Assembly (NCBI GenBank): GCA_963662175.1
Contig: OY759226.1
Coordinates: forward strand, 23,854,446 to 23,918,445
Reading direction: 5' to 3'
Length of the DNA stretch: 64,000 nt
Origin: Aradus depressus
Lineage: Eukaryota > Arthropoda > Insecta > Hemiptera > Aradidae
A model generated the notes under the pieces. That model searched no databases. It worked only from the letters and a program-made list of their open reading frames with translations, and was not told the origin of the DNA. The translations under genes and the position numbers were made by a program. Positions 1 through 10,918 of this stretch are shown here, one piece after another. Position 1 is the first letter of the stretch. Each line of letters begins with the position of its first letter.

Positions 1-800
1 TCTTTAAGGAACTGGATGAGTCCGTTGTGTTCGTCGGTTGGTGTTTGAAGTAGTTTTTCCAGGTAAGTCGGTAGTTTGTATTTGTTTCTTAATGTGGTAT
101 AGTTTATGCAGTCCATCAGTATATGTTGTACTGTGAGCTCTGTGTAGTCCTGGTGACAGGAGCATGTCGGCTGTTCAAGTCCAAGAAGTAGGAATGTGTC
201 AGGTTCCTATGTCCCCAAGTCTTAGTCTTGTGATGATCACCGTGTCTCGTCTGTTCATGGTGCTTGGAGGTTTCCACGGCTTGGTTTCTTCTTTTATTCT
301 TCCGAGTTTGTTGTCTTCCATCTGAGTCCATTCATTGTTCCAGTGTTGTTCAATTTTTCTTCTGAAGTAGGTCGAAAGGTCTTGTGCTGTGTTAACTGTT
401 TGTTGAGGTAGTAAGGGGGAGAGTGCAGCGTCTTTTGCGGCAATGTCTGCTTTTTCGTTCCCAGAAATGCCAACATGGGACGGAATCCAAATTAGTTTTA
501 ATTTTTTTTGTTTTTTAATTAATTTTGAATGCCATGAGTGAATGCTTTTTTCAACCGACCATAAATTTTGAATCGAGAGAATACATGAAAATAAGAAATA
601 TGGAATTTTGTGAAAGGGGTGTGAAGATAAAGGGTTGCACTAATGTGAAAAGTTCTCCTGTGAAAATGCTGCATTCTGGATTGATTTTGAATGTCCAGTT
701 CGTTTCTGGGGTGACTACTGCACATCCCACACCCTCCTCCATCTTGGATGCATCTGTGTAGATCCTGGTGTAGTCCATATGTCTCCTGCATATGTCATTG
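1..800 (-). pseudogene. 3' part of an RNase H-bearing non-LTR retrotransposon (broken)
   Basis: On the minus strand two RNase H landmarks can be read. Near 778-700 there is YTDASKMEEGVGCAV, the strand with the first catalytic Asp. Near 490-430 there is WIPSHVGISGNEKADIAAK, the His/Asp end of the domain. A basic C-terminal tail then runs to the window edge, with several frameshifts and stops. The two motifs are separated by an AT-rich stretch with stops around 495-560, so the copy is dead. LINE clades with an RNase H after the reverse transcriptase include I, Loa and Ingi types; the clade here is not resolved. The reverse transcriptase itself is not seen upstream. Confidence 0.8.
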
Positions 801-1253
801 TGTTTCTGTATTAAGTATTGTGCCGATGTATCTGTTTTCTTGTGTTTGTTCAGCTCATGTTGAGTCAGTTATGTTGAAATGTATTAAATATTTTCGTACT
901 CTTGAGGAGAAAGGAACAAACTAGTTGTTTATTGGAGGACGAGCAGCTATGAAGACGTCATGGACATCAGACTGAAGCTAATTTAGCAGCGTTTTTAGGG
1001 TGAGGTACTTTCTTCTGTCGCTCAGAGGGAGCTCGCCTACTTCACTAAGAATGCTAGTCATTGGGCTGGTAAAGAAAGCTCCAACGGCTAGTCTAATTAA
1101 CAACCATATTGCAATAAATAATGCAATAATATTGTACCAAATAATGTACCTATTAAACGGCCATATTGAAAAACTCCGATTGCTAGCTAAAAACGTCTCT
1201 ACATCAGCGAAAGAAATTTTAGGATACTACTTGGAAGGTTGAAGAGAGATCAG
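801..1253. other. Intergenic stretch without a supported gene
   Basis: No convincing coding region. About 1150-1240 (tattgaaaaactccgattgc and following) is similar to 62995-63085 on the same strand, where it reads HIEKLRLLA...; this is probably a shared LINE 3' fragment. Small ORFs here are not supported. Confidence 0.5.
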
Positions 1254-1430
1254 AGAAGTTTAAATCAGGGAAAGGTTTGAGGCAAGAAGATCTCTAGCCT
1301 GCCTCCTTTTCAACATATCTCTCGAAAAGTGGATCAGGGAATCAGGGATACAAGTGGGCGGAACCATCTTCAATAGACTTGTACAGATTCTCCCCTATGT
1401 CGACGACATTGACATAGTGAGCAACATTAT
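1254..1430 (+). pseudogene. Reverse transcriptase fragment of a non-LTR retrotransposon
   Basis: Plus-strand translation gives FKSGKGLRQEDL, then after a 1-nt shift ACLLFNISLEKWIRESGIQV, then LPYVDDIDIV. This is the RT stretch around the catalytic YADD box, here Y-V-D-D. The pieces match the order of palm motifs in LINEs, but only about 55 residues remain and at least one frameshift is present. It faces the opposite way to the LINE tail at 1505-1744, although the two could come from the same family. Confidence 0.75.
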
Positions 1431-1504
1431 TTGGTACATTATTATTGCATTATTTCTATTTCTATATTTATTATTTTAATATTATTCATCATCATCATCG
1501 GCGC

Positions 1505-1744
1505 AACAACTCATCAAGGGATCAGCCTTCGCCAGTCGTCTCGGTCCTGTGCAGCTGACTCCAAGTAGGATCCTCGCATCATGCGCATGACACCGTCCTT
1601 CCAACGTAGCTTCTTCGGCCTCCCGTGGATTTCCTCTAGTAATGTCATCTTTGGCACTTCATGGTCTCCCATCCTTGCCAAGTGTCCTGCCCACCTTAGT
1701 CTGGGGAGTCTTACAAACCTTACTACGTCCGGTTCTTGCGACAA
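1505..1744 (-). pseudogene. C-terminal tail of a non-LTR retrotransposon polyprotein
   Basis: Minus-strand ORF of 76 residues containing RFVRLPRLRWAGHLARM, then GRPKKLRWKDGV and AQDRDDWRRL. This is the usual end of many insect LINE ORF2 proteins, downstream of the RT. It is the most complete copy of the sequence that was tandemly amplified next to it at 1642-2475. It has no RT upstream on this strand. Confidence 0.75.
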
Positions 1745-2475
1745 AGCGTTTGGGTTCTGATTTGTTCTTCTCCTCCAGTAATGTCATCTTTGGCACATCA
1801 TGGTCTCCCATCCTTGCCAAGTGTCCTGCCCACCTTAGTCTGTGGACTCTTACAAACCTTACTACGTCCGGTTCTTGCGACAAAGCGTTTGGGTCCTGAT
1901 TTGTTCTTCTCCTCCAGTAATGTCATCTTTGGCACATCATGGTCTCCCATCCTTGCCAAGTGTCCTGCCCACCTTAGTCTGTGGACTCTTACAAACCTTA
2001 CTACGTCCGGTTCTTGCGACAAAGCGTTTAGGTCCTGATTTGTTCTTCTCCTCCAGTAATGTCATCTTTGGCACTTCATGGTCTCCCATCCTTGCCAAGT
2101 GTCCTGCCCACCTTAGTCTGGGGAATCTTACAAACCTTACTACGTCCGGTTCTTGCGACAAAGCGTTTGGGTTCTGATTTGTTCTTCTCCTCCAGTAATG
2201 TCATCTTTGGCACATCATGGTCTCCCATCCTTGCCAAGTGTCCTGCCCACCTTAGTCTGTGGACTCTTACAAACCTTACTACGTCCGGTTCTTGCGACAA
2301 AGCGTTTGGGTCCTGATTTGTTCTTCTCCTCCAGTAATGTCATCTTTGGCACATCATGGTCTCCCATCCTTGCCAAGTGTCCTGCCCACCTTAGTCTGTG
2401 GACTCTTACAAACCTTACTACGTCCGGTTCTTGCGACAAAGCGTTTAGGTCCTGATTTGTTCTTCTCCTCCAGTC
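1642..2475 (-). repeat. 139-bp tandem array derived from a LINE 3' coding end
   Basis: Six copies start with atgtcatctttggcac at 1642, 1781, 1920, 2059, 2198 and 2337, exactly 139 bp apart, and are followed by a partial unit. Each unit encodes the same minus-strand LINE tail (RLRWAGHLARM), but 139 is not a multiple of three, so no continuous protein is made. Variant sites (cttcatgg/catcatgg, ctggggag/ctgtggac, gggttctg/gggtcctg/aggtcctg) repeat in the order A-B-C-A-B-C. This points to a 417-bp three-unit block that was itself duplicated. Confidence 0.95.
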
Positions 2476-2587
2476 CATTTAATATTATTGGTACCTTTTT
2501 ATTTAGCTATTATATTGCTTATTTATTACAGTTCTATATATAGATATTTTTTATTTTATTTTATTTTATATAACTATAATAATATGT

Positions 2588-3392
2588 TGTGATGTACACT
2601 ACGGAACATTTTTTTAATGAATATTTTATGAATAAAAAGTAATTTTTTTTATTATAATCTAATATTATATATATATTAGATATATATCAAGGTGTTTGAG
2701 AAACAAAACAAGAAAACATATAAAAAACAGCTGTGAAATAGTGTAAAATGTAATGGGGTCGTGAGCTAGCTCTTAAACGGTGCATGTGGTTTGATATGTT
2801 TTAAATAAAAATGAAGTTGAACAATTAGATGAAAGTTGACTGGGGTGGAATTAAAGTGTGAAGAGTTGACGGGGTCTGGTTTTTGTGGTAGAGGCGTCGA
2901 GAAGGTACAATTAATAATATATATTTTTCAATATGCCCAAATAAAAAAAAAAAGAAATAGTTTTTTAAGTATTAATTTAATGTTTTTGTGCCATTGTAAA
3001 TTTTTGTTTTGTTTGTTCAAATAAGTTTTTTTTAAATTTAAATATGTAAATATAGATAATAACCCAATTATTTGTCCTCTTCAAATTCTATTCTATTCAT
3101 CTTCCCTGTTGGCCCAGTAGTAGTATCATTTGAAAAACCTTTGGATTAGAAATTAATATTATTTAAAATTATTTAAAAATTGGTATCTCTTTGTGAATCC
3201 AAGTGTAAAGTTCGTTTAATTGAATTTTTTTTCGTTGTATACGTGTACTTTCTTAAAAATTGCACGTCTTAAATTATTGATAATATTTTTTTAGGGCAAT
3301 TTTCGACAAACTACTGTAGAAATCAAAATTTAAATAAACAAAAGAGATCAAATTTCTACAGGAAATGTGGTAGCAAACAAGCTTTTATCACA
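2588..3392 (+). repeat. 5' LTR of the 2588-7695 element
   Basis: 805-bp direct repeat of 6894-7695, with TG...CA termini. Diverged relatives of this LTR occur at 9694-10846 (+), 15138-15618 (-) and 29575-29908 (-), so it belongs to a family with several old solo copies here. Confidence 0.95.
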
Positions 3393-3654
3393 TTTTTGGC
3401 ATATCCCTTGTGTGGACGATTTTCGCCACAAAGCCCCATCATATTTTGGCCAAACCTTGATGGGAGAATTTTTTTTTTATATTAATTAAAGTAGGGAAAC
3501 AGGTTGAAAAAGATGAAAAGGATAGAATAGAGACAAATAAGGGTTACATTTAATTTTGAGAAATAATATTTTTTTTTGCCAACTTCAAAAGAAGGTTACT
3601 ATTTTATATAACATTGTTTTTGTTTAGTAATTATATATTTAGTAAAGTAAGAAA

Positions 3655-4818
3655 ATGCCAATTACCAGAGGACAAGCGAGAAGATTAGAGGAGGAAAGTA
3701 GAGAGGAAGGGTCAAGTTCGGAGGAAAGATCCGATATGGAGTTATCGGAAGATAGGGAAAGGGAGACTCCAGCCGCAATGGAGTCCATGCAGGGTACAGG
3801 TGAGGAGTCGCAAGGGGAGGGGGTAAATAAAGATAAAGAAAAAGAGGGCATTGCTGCTCCTGATATGGAATGGCTCCGTGTTGTGTTAACAAAGTTAACT
3901 GGGGATATGAATCAAAAAATGGAAGAGCAAAGTAATAAATTAGGAAATTTTGTAACAAAGTTAACTGGGGAAATGGGAAATTTAAGGGGGGATATTGGAA
4001 ATATCAATCAAAAAATAGAAGAACAGGGTAGAGATTTAAGGAGGAATATGAAAGAGCAAGGAATAGAATTAAGGGGGGATTTGGAAAATATAAATCAGAG
4101 AATAGAAGAACAGGGAAAAGAATTAAAGGGAGAGATGGGAAATTTAAGAGGCGACATTAAAAATTTGGAAGCGAGATTAGATAAAAAGGTGGACAATTTG
4201 ATGAACCAATTAGAGAAAATTCAAATAGAAAATGAAAGAGTTGAAAGTAGGATAAATAAAGCAGGAGAAAACTTAGAAAAGCACTTTATTCAAAAAATTA
4301 ACAAGTTGGATGAAGGGAATTCTGAAGTAGAAAAAGAGGTTCTTATTATTGACAGTCAGTCACAAGTTGATGAGGTAGAAGGAACAGAGAATAACAGTGG
4401 GGAGGAACAGACCCAAATTTTAGAGAAAGAGGTGGAGGAAGAGAGTCAAAATGTAGAAAAATTAGTATTAAGTGAAATTCAAGAAAATAGGATGAATGTT
4501 GATGTGGATGGACAGAGTGAAAGGAACATTTGGATGTTATTAGACAAAACAAACGAACAGACTGAGGACAACAAACAAAAGACAAATTTTAATTTTAAAG
4601 AAAATATAGTTAAAACTTACAGACAAACTGGAAATAGAAAGGAGGTTAATAAAATACATAAGAACAATTTTAAAAAAGGAGTAAGAGAATTTAAACAGGT
4701 ATTAAGGAGAAAATTAACACTGAATGAATATTTAGAGAAGGGGGAGGGGATTTTTAAAGACATAATTCGCCGGGGCATCCGGAAAAAGATAAAATTAAAT
4801 TTGGGCTTTGCAATATAA
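3655..4818 (+). CDS. Gag-like coiled-coil protein of the LTR element
   Basis: A 387-residue intact ORF, the only long one between the LTRs, starting 263 bp after the 5' LTR. The N-terminus MPITRGQARRLEEES is followed by an acidic Ser/Glu-rich stretch (residues 10-70). Residues of about 75-215 form a long heptad-like coiled coil built from diverged repeats of a GEMGNLRGDI / INQKIEEQ type. The C-terminus is basic (GIRKKIKLNLGFAI). No CCHC zinc knuckle is seen. The position directly after the 5' LTR, the coiled coil and the charge pattern suggest a Gag-type structural protein that could form particles with proteins supplied by an autonomous relative. No homologue was checked. The ORF stops without running on into a pol frame. 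Confidence 0.75.
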   Translation: MPITRGQARRLEEESREEGSSSEERSDMELSEDRERETPAAMESMQGTGEESQGEGVNKDKEKEGIAAPDMEWLRVVLTKLTGDMNQKMEEQSNKLGNFVTKLTGEMGNLRGDIGNINQKIEEQGRDLRRNMKEQGIELRGDLENINQRIEEQGKELKGEMGNLRGDIKNLEARLDKKVDNLMNQLEKIQIENERVESRINKAGENLEKHFIQKINKLDEGNSEVEKEVLIIDSQSQVDEVEGTENNSGEEQTQILEKEVEEESQNVEKLVLSEIQENRMNVDVDGQSERNIWMLLDKTNEQTEDNKQKTNFNFKENIVKTYRQTGNRKEVNKIHKNNFKKGVREFKQVLRRKLTLNEYLEKGEGIFKDIIRRGIRKKIKLNLGFAI

Positions 4819-6893
4819 TTGCATTAGCCACTTTTTATAGTGAACCTATTTTTTTTTGCAACTCGGATGAGTTTGAGGAAATGACTGACAGACTAACATG
4901 ACAGAATTAGGATTAATTTAAAATATGACGAAGTGACCATGGACTAATATAATAGTATGGATGATAAATTTATTTTTTGAATGAGAGAATTTTGGTACAT
5001 GAAGAGTATGAATGAATTTTGGTATAGTTCTGTGTTTAAAGTAATTAGGAATTATATTTTTTTTTAGGATTAGATTATATGTTAGGATCAGTATAAAATT
5101 ATCTGAGAATTATATTTAAGGATTAGTCACCCAAATTTAATATGTGAAAGTTTTTTATTTAGAAGTTACTTATTAATAATGATTATTGAAAATTAAAACA
5201 TATACATATAACTGACTGATTTTGAACGAACATAATATGGAAGAAGATAGATTTTTTTTATTATATTTTTTATTACAAATGTTAGAAAGATAAAATCAGC
5301 AGGCTGAGAGATGCCTAGATCTCTTTGGAGACATGACGAACTTCCTGAGGCCGAGTCAAGGGGACAGATTTTCTGTTTCGGAACTGTTCAGCTAGGATAC
5401 CGGACGTGACTAAATCATAATAATATTATAAATTAGAAAGACGAACGAAAATGTATAGAAGCCTTGAAAGGATAATATATTATATAAATTGTATGTATGC
5501 ATAGGTTAGTAAATTTTTGTTATTATAAATTCTATTATTTAGACAATTTCATTTATTATTCTGAGTAACATGTTTTTCTACGTAAATTTGTTTAATAGAG
5601 AGAGTAGATGAGAATGAGAAGAGTTGTAGGAGCACATTATATAACTTTAGGAATAGGAACAAACAAAGGGTAATATTAATTAGAGAAGTTAATAGAGAAG
5701 TTTTGAATTCAATTGCTGATGACATTCTTTTAGACGTCGGGATTATATTGATTTGTTTTGGGAGAAATTATTTTTTTAATCCTAGTAAGAGCTAGTGATT
5801 AATTGGAGATTTATATTTTTTTGATCTGCGAGATATGATTTTTTTTGTGTCGACTAGAAAGAACTAGCGATATATATAGGAGATTTATGATGTAGTGTTG
5901 GTTGCCTACCTGAGATAGGAGGAACCGTATTTTTGCTACATCGACGAAAGTATTCTTAGGGTGTAATTAGTTAGGGAAGTAAATTGAAATGAAATATATG
6001 TGAGATACATTTTTTTAGTTAGGAAGTATGAAGGACGTCTCAAAGAATTTAATACCTCAAAAGACAAGTACTATATATATTAAATAAATTAAATTTGTAT
6101 TCCTTATTACCCGGCGTGAGGCCTAATTTTGATTGTTAAGTAATATTTTGGAAGTGTGATGAAGTAAATAAAAAAGGATTTATTTAATTTTTATTTCAAG
6201 TAAATATTTTTATATACAATCTTTTTATATAATTATTTTGAATACATACAATTGTATATTGATGGTAAAGGCGGAAAGTAAAATAATTGGCAATTTCTTA
6301 AATCTGCATCCAACTTGATTATTTCCAAACTTGAATTCATGACTATGACTGATCCTGTAAATATGTAAAAATTTAGTATTATATTTTTTTTTTATGTTCA
6401 ATTAGTTCAAATTTTTATAAATTTAAGTTAACATTTTCTTTAGGTTAAGGATTAATTGTAAATTTTTAGATTAAGATTTGTTTTTGTTTATTAGAAATTA
6501 AGTACGTATATATATAAGTTTAATAATTGTAAATAGTAATAAAAAAATAAATAAAAAATGGGCATATATGTATAAAAAGAGCGTCGAATTGGGCATATAA
6601 AAAATAAAAATAAATCAGTGAGTGTAAGTGAGAGAGAGACTTCGATACATCGTTGAGCAATGAGTTGAAGACATCAAGGAGCCAGCCAACATGTGCGTTT
6701 GAGGAGGAAGCTAATCTACCTGTGTATTGGAGGAAGACGTTAATCCATCTGTGTATTGAAGGAGGAAGCTTATGTGGATTCGAGGAAGAAGCTAATTAAC
6801 CTGTGTATAGGAAGAAATTAAATCTGAAAGAACTTATAAAAAAAAAAAATTTTGTGAACAAACATTTTTTTTTAAAAAGAAGGAAAAGGCAAA
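4819..6893 (+). other. Non-coding interior of the LTR element
   Basis: About 2.1 kb of AT-rich sequence with no ORF worth naming and no pol motifs. Near 6640-6840 there are short imperfect repeats of the type gaggaagctaatctacctgt (three to four units). It ends in the polypurine tract at 6873-6889. This is where pol would be expected in an autonomous element. Confidence 0.7.
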
Positions 6894-7695
6894 TGTGATG
6901 TACACTACGGAACATTTTTTTAATGAATATTTTATGAATAAAAAGTAATTTTTTTTATTATAATCTAATATCATATATATATTAGATATATATCAAGGTG
7001 TTTGAGAAACAAAACAAGAAAACATATAAAAAACAGCTGTGAAATAGTGTTAAAATGTAATGGAGTCGTGAGCTAGCTCTAAAACGGTGCATGTGGTTTG
7101 ATATGTTTTAAATAAAAATGAAGTTGAACAATTAGATGAAAGTTGACTGGGGTGGAATTAAAGTGTGAAGAGTTGACGGGGTCTGGTTTTTGTGGTAGAG
7201 GCGTCGAGAAGGTACAATTAATAATATATATTTTTCAATATGCCCAAATAAAAAAAGAAATAGTTTTTTAAGTATTAATTTAATGTTTTTGTGCCATTGT
7301 AAATTTTTGTTTTGTTTGTTCAAATAAGTTTTTTTTAAATTTAAATATGTAAATATAGATAATAACCCAATTATTTGTCCTCTTCAAATTCTATTCTATT
7401 CATCTTCCCTGTTGGCCCAGTAGTAGTATCATTTGAAAAACCTTTGGATTAGAAATTAATATTATTTAAAATTATTTAAAAATTGGTATCTCTTTGTGAA
7501 TCCAAGTGTAAAGTTCGTTTAATTGAATTTTTTTTCGTTGTATACGTGTACTTTCTTAAAAATTGCACGTCTTAAATTATTGATAATATTTTTTTAGGGC
7601 AATTTTCGACAAACTACTGTAGAAATCAAAATTTAAATAAACAAAAGAGATCAAATTTCTACAGGAAATGTGGTAGCAAACAAGCTTTTATCACA
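6894..7695 (+). repeat. 3' LTR of the 2588-7695 element
   Basis: 802-bp copy of 2588-3392. Differences seen by eye: one T/C change near 6971, one extra T, one G/A and one T/A change near 7064-7081, and a 4-A shorter poly-A run near 7250. Confidence 0.95.
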
Positions 7696-7699
7696 ATGT

Positions 7700-8269
7700 A
7701 TTTTGTAAAAAAATAAAATAAACCCACTCATTACAATAAAAGTTGTTACGAGTATCTTTAGTGCAATAAAAAGTTTATCTTTATTTCTATTTTTATATTT
7801 TTTATTTATTTTATTTTATTAAATATTATACTTCTACTGAAAAGTCAATACGGAATTTCTAAAGCTTCTTGTGTACTTTGTCCACATGAGGAGATGAGGT
7901 GACATGTAATGTATTTGACCAACAAACAAAAAACATCTTATTGGTTCAGATGTAGCCTTGGTGGATAACTATCGTATATAAACGAACTATTTCTTAGAGA
8001 CGGTCCTTCTGATTCTTAAGTCTCATATAATTCATCAGACAACATTACTTTTTAATAGGTAATCCCCTGTGTCTGTCTGTGATTACGATAATTCCCCCCC
8101 ATAGGCACGATTTCTATCGATTTTCAGCTTAATCGGCCAAAGTGAAGGGGGGATTAGAGGGGAGGTTTAAGACAGAAACTGTAATAACTGCCAATGTAAT
8201 GAATGTATCGTCAATTAATGAGAAAAAATATATCAATTAATGCATAAAAAAAAAGAGTTTTTAGGTGAG
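7700..8269. other. Intergenic stretch, nothing recognised
   Basis: AT-rich DNA with short C and G runs (8094-8100, 8148-8152). No coding region or repeat could be supported. Confidence 0.5.
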
Positions 8270-8652
8270 ATAAGGAATTCACATATTTCACACGTAGGAT
8301 CCCCCGTTCATGCTTTGATACAATGAAATGGCTTTTTCTTTTAAAATGACACCACTTATAGGGCAGTCTAGGTTGCGTTGCTGCACGAACCACAAACTGC
8401 CTCGTCAAGTTCCTCTAATTTTGGTTTCTTTAAAGTTAATCTGGCATTAAGGTGTTGTTTTTCCAAAGGTACACTAGAACCAAATTTCCTCAATTTTTCT
8501 TCACTTTTCCACCAATCTTTAACTGTACTCTCACCAACCCCTAATTCCTTGGCTATTTTAGCAGCTGTTTCTCCCTTTTCCATCCTTTCAATAGCCTTCA
8601 ATTTTTGTTGGATGGAAAGAACAATTTTCTTTCTTTTTGAAGTGGACGCCAT
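8270..8652 (-). pseudogene. Tigger/pogo-type transposase N-terminus (CENP-B-like HTH), frameshifted
   Basis: The minus-strand ORF starts at 8652 with MASTSKRKKIVLSIQQKLKA and continues through GETAAKIAKELGVGESTVKDW. This is the CENP-B/Psq-type helix-turn-helix used by pogo and Tigger transposases and by domesticated jerky-like proteins. Just after LDEAV a one-base shift is needed to continue as WFVQQRNLDCPISG and ILKEKAISLYQSMNGGSYV, the start of the second (Tc5-type) HTH. The DDE catalytic domain is missing and stops follow, so this is a decayed, truncated copy and not a host CENP-B-like gene. Confidence 0.85.
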
Positions 8653-8929
8653 TGTTTTATCACTTTATAACTTGATGATTTAAAAAAAAAGACTGTTCAC
8701 TACATAAAAGATTCGTGAGTTACGGAATTATTATGTGCTCGTAAAGACACATGACTCATATAATTGATAATCTAATAATTGAATGTTAATTTTAGTTTAA
8801 CAAAGTTGATATTATTTTGCGAGCGCCGGATCAGGGAGCGCGCCGGTTAACAGAACGCCGGATAAGGGAGAGTCTAATGTATTACAAATAATATAAAATG
8901 AATAGTACATATGTTATGTGTTTAGTTTA

Positions 8930-9645
8930 TACGAGGTGTGTTCAAAAAATAACGGTAATTTTCGGTTTTTGAAAATAATTTTATTTATTCGTCTACATCA
9001 ATGGTATTCCCTTCAAAATAGTATCCATTAGATATTATACGCTTATGCTGTACAGATATATACGCAGAACTCATGGTGCACTATGCCGTTAAAATTGAAA
9101 AACACAGTGAGCATGAGCTTCACATTCGACCGCACTTGTCGAGCTTTTTGTGTTGGCGATCCAGAATGCCTCCACTGGGAAAATTGAACCTTAGTTTCAA
9201 TGTCATATCCGTAAACGCATGTTTCATCACCTATAATGTCATGTTTCAGTAGTTCTGCACCGATATTGACTTCATTTAGCGACTCCTGACCAACCCATGT
9301 TTTTGTTCGAAATTCAACCGTTTTGGAACAAATTATGCTGCCATACGTTTCATACCCAAAACATCCGAGACAATTTCATGGCATGAGCCATTTGATATGC
9401 CAACATCTTCAGCGACATCTCTAATTGTGATTCGGCGATCGTTTATAATCATTTCGTTCACTTTTTCCACGTTTTCATCGGTTGTTAATGTGCTGGGGCG
9501 TCCACGGCGCTCGTCATCTTCAACGTGTTCATGGCCTTCTTGGAAACGCTTCTACCACTCGTAAACCCTAATTTTACTCATAGCAGACTCACCAAAAGCA
9601 ATATTTAACATTTCTAAAACTTTGCTCTGCATTTTCTTTTTTTCT
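8930..9645 (-). pseudogene. Mariner-family transposase relic
   Basis: Minus-strand translation with several frameshifts gives RGRPSTLTTDENVEKVNE, then IRDVAEDVGISNGSCHEI (the HTH), then FVPKRLNFEQK, then GDETCVYGYDIETK carrying the first catalytic Asp, and later SNVKLMLTVFF. This is the order of a mariner transposase, in-frame stops included. At 8930-8931 a TA is followed by cgaggtgtgttcaaaaaata, which looks like the terminus on the 3' side of the gene. The other end is not found; a solo LTR begins about 50 bp beyond the relic. Confidence 0.85.
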
Positions 9646-9693
9646 TTTTTTAAAATTCATATTTGGAGTCAAGGAATTGGAAAACATGAAATT

Positions 9694-10846
9694 ATGTTGT
9701 ATACTACGGAACCTTTCAATGTGTTGTGATGTATAAAAATAATACACAAAATCATTAAATTATAATTATTAAAAAATTAATTATATTTATATTATATAAA
9801 AATCAAATTTCTTTTGAAACAAATAAGTAAAAAAACAAAACACGGCCATCAGCTGTTTTTTTGTGTGTAGAGACGGGTCGAGGCCTAGCAATAGAGGCGG
9901 TCTGAGGGCGCCGGTAGCTCAGTGGTATGCATGCTTGACTTCTGAGCTCAAGGTCGTGGGTTCGTAGCCCGACCGAGGCCCTTAGTTTATTTTATGTGGG
10001 AGGTAAAATAAACTTAAGCACGCCGTCCTTCGGATGGGACGTTAAGCGATGGTCCCGAGCCTGTACGATGTCAGGTACTCGTTAAAGACCCCTCTACCCT
10101 AGATGAATAAAAATTTAGGGTAGGTAAAATTTTGGACTCCCACAGTAGAGTCGGGCTCATGTCCACCAGAGTGACGGAAGAGCGCTCTGGTAGTAGGCGA
10201 TATGACCTCGTAGTTGAAGCCCGGGCATGAGTCATAAAACCAAACCAAACCAATAGAGTCGGTCTAAGTGAAACATGGAGAGTGTGGTGTTTAGGCTTAA
10301 GATATAAGGAACTAAATAGGAGTGAATTGACGATGAAATTGATCCAAAAAGAAGGTACTGTTGTTTGTTTATATGTACAGGATATATGCCCAGAAATATA
10401 TAACTTAAATTTAAAAAAATTGCCAAAATATAAAACAAAAAAAGATTGAATTAGTGTTAAGAATTTAGTTTTTAAGATTTTTCTATTGATTTTGTTTGTT
10501 TTAATGTTTAGTTTTTTTTATTTTAATAACGTAGATTTAAGAAAATAAACCCAAGATTTGTTCTCGTCAATTCTATTCTATTCATTTTCCCTGTTGGTCC
10601 AGTAAGATTACCTGAAAACCTTTGGATTAGATTTAATATTATTTAAAATTATTAAAAATGGCATCTCTTTAGAAGACCAAATAAAAAGTTGGTTAATTGA
10701 TTTTTTTTTTAAATACGTGCCATTTCATAAAAATTGCACGTCTTGAACTTTTGAAATTTTTAGGGCCCTTTTCGAAAAACTACTGTAGAAATCAAAATTT
10801 AGTAAAAGAAAAGAGATGTAATTTATACAGGAAATGTGGTAATTTA
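9694..10846 (+). repeat. Diverged solo LTR split by a SINE
   Basis: Starts with tgttgtatactacggaac, like the LTR at 2588, and ends with ttgcacgtcttgaac... taggg... actactgtagaaatcaaaat and aggaaatgtggta, matching 3250-3375. A SINE occupies 9904-10251. The same family's 5' half is also seen inverted at 29575-29908. Confidence 0.8.
9904..10251 (+). mobile_element. tRNA-derived SINE, full length (copy A)
   Basis: The head ggcgccggtagctcagtggt carries a pol III A-box-like sequence, and gtgggttcgtagcccgac is the B-box/T-loop region. A conserved body follows and the tail is (AAACC)n. A target duplication aatagagNcggtct lies at 9890-9903 and 10252-10265 with one mismatch. It is inserted in the solo LTR. 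Confidence 0.92.
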
Positions 10847-10918
10847 TTGTTTATTTAATTATTATTAATTCAATTATATTAATTATTGAATGAAAACTGA
10901 CATTATTGCAGAGATATT

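Larger units (their letters stand above)
2588..7695 (+). mobile_element. Young non-autonomous LTR retrotransposon (5.1 kb)
   Basis: Two near-identical long terminal repeats of 805 and 802 bp start with TGTGATG and end with TCACA. A 4-bp target duplication ATGT lies at 2584-2587 and 7696-7699. A purine-rich tract (aaaaagaaggaaaagg, about 6873-6889) precedes the 3' LTR, as expected for plus-strand priming. A TGG at 3397, 4 bp after the 5' LTR, could open a tRNA primer-binding site. The interior has one gag-like ORF and no recognisable protease, reverse transcriptase or integrase. By eye the LTRs differ at about three substitutions and two indels, so the insertion is recent. The 4-bp duplication suits the Gypsy group, but without pol this is only an inference. 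Confidence 0.92.

Noticed and set aside
8368..8652. Host CENP-B/jerky-like gene
   Set aside because: Needs a frameshift, lacks the DDE region and runs into stops; a transposon relic is the simpler reading.
9904..9985. tRNA genes at the SINE heads
   Set aside because: They carry A- and B-box-like sequences, but each is followed by the same long body, tail and target duplication; they are SINEs.
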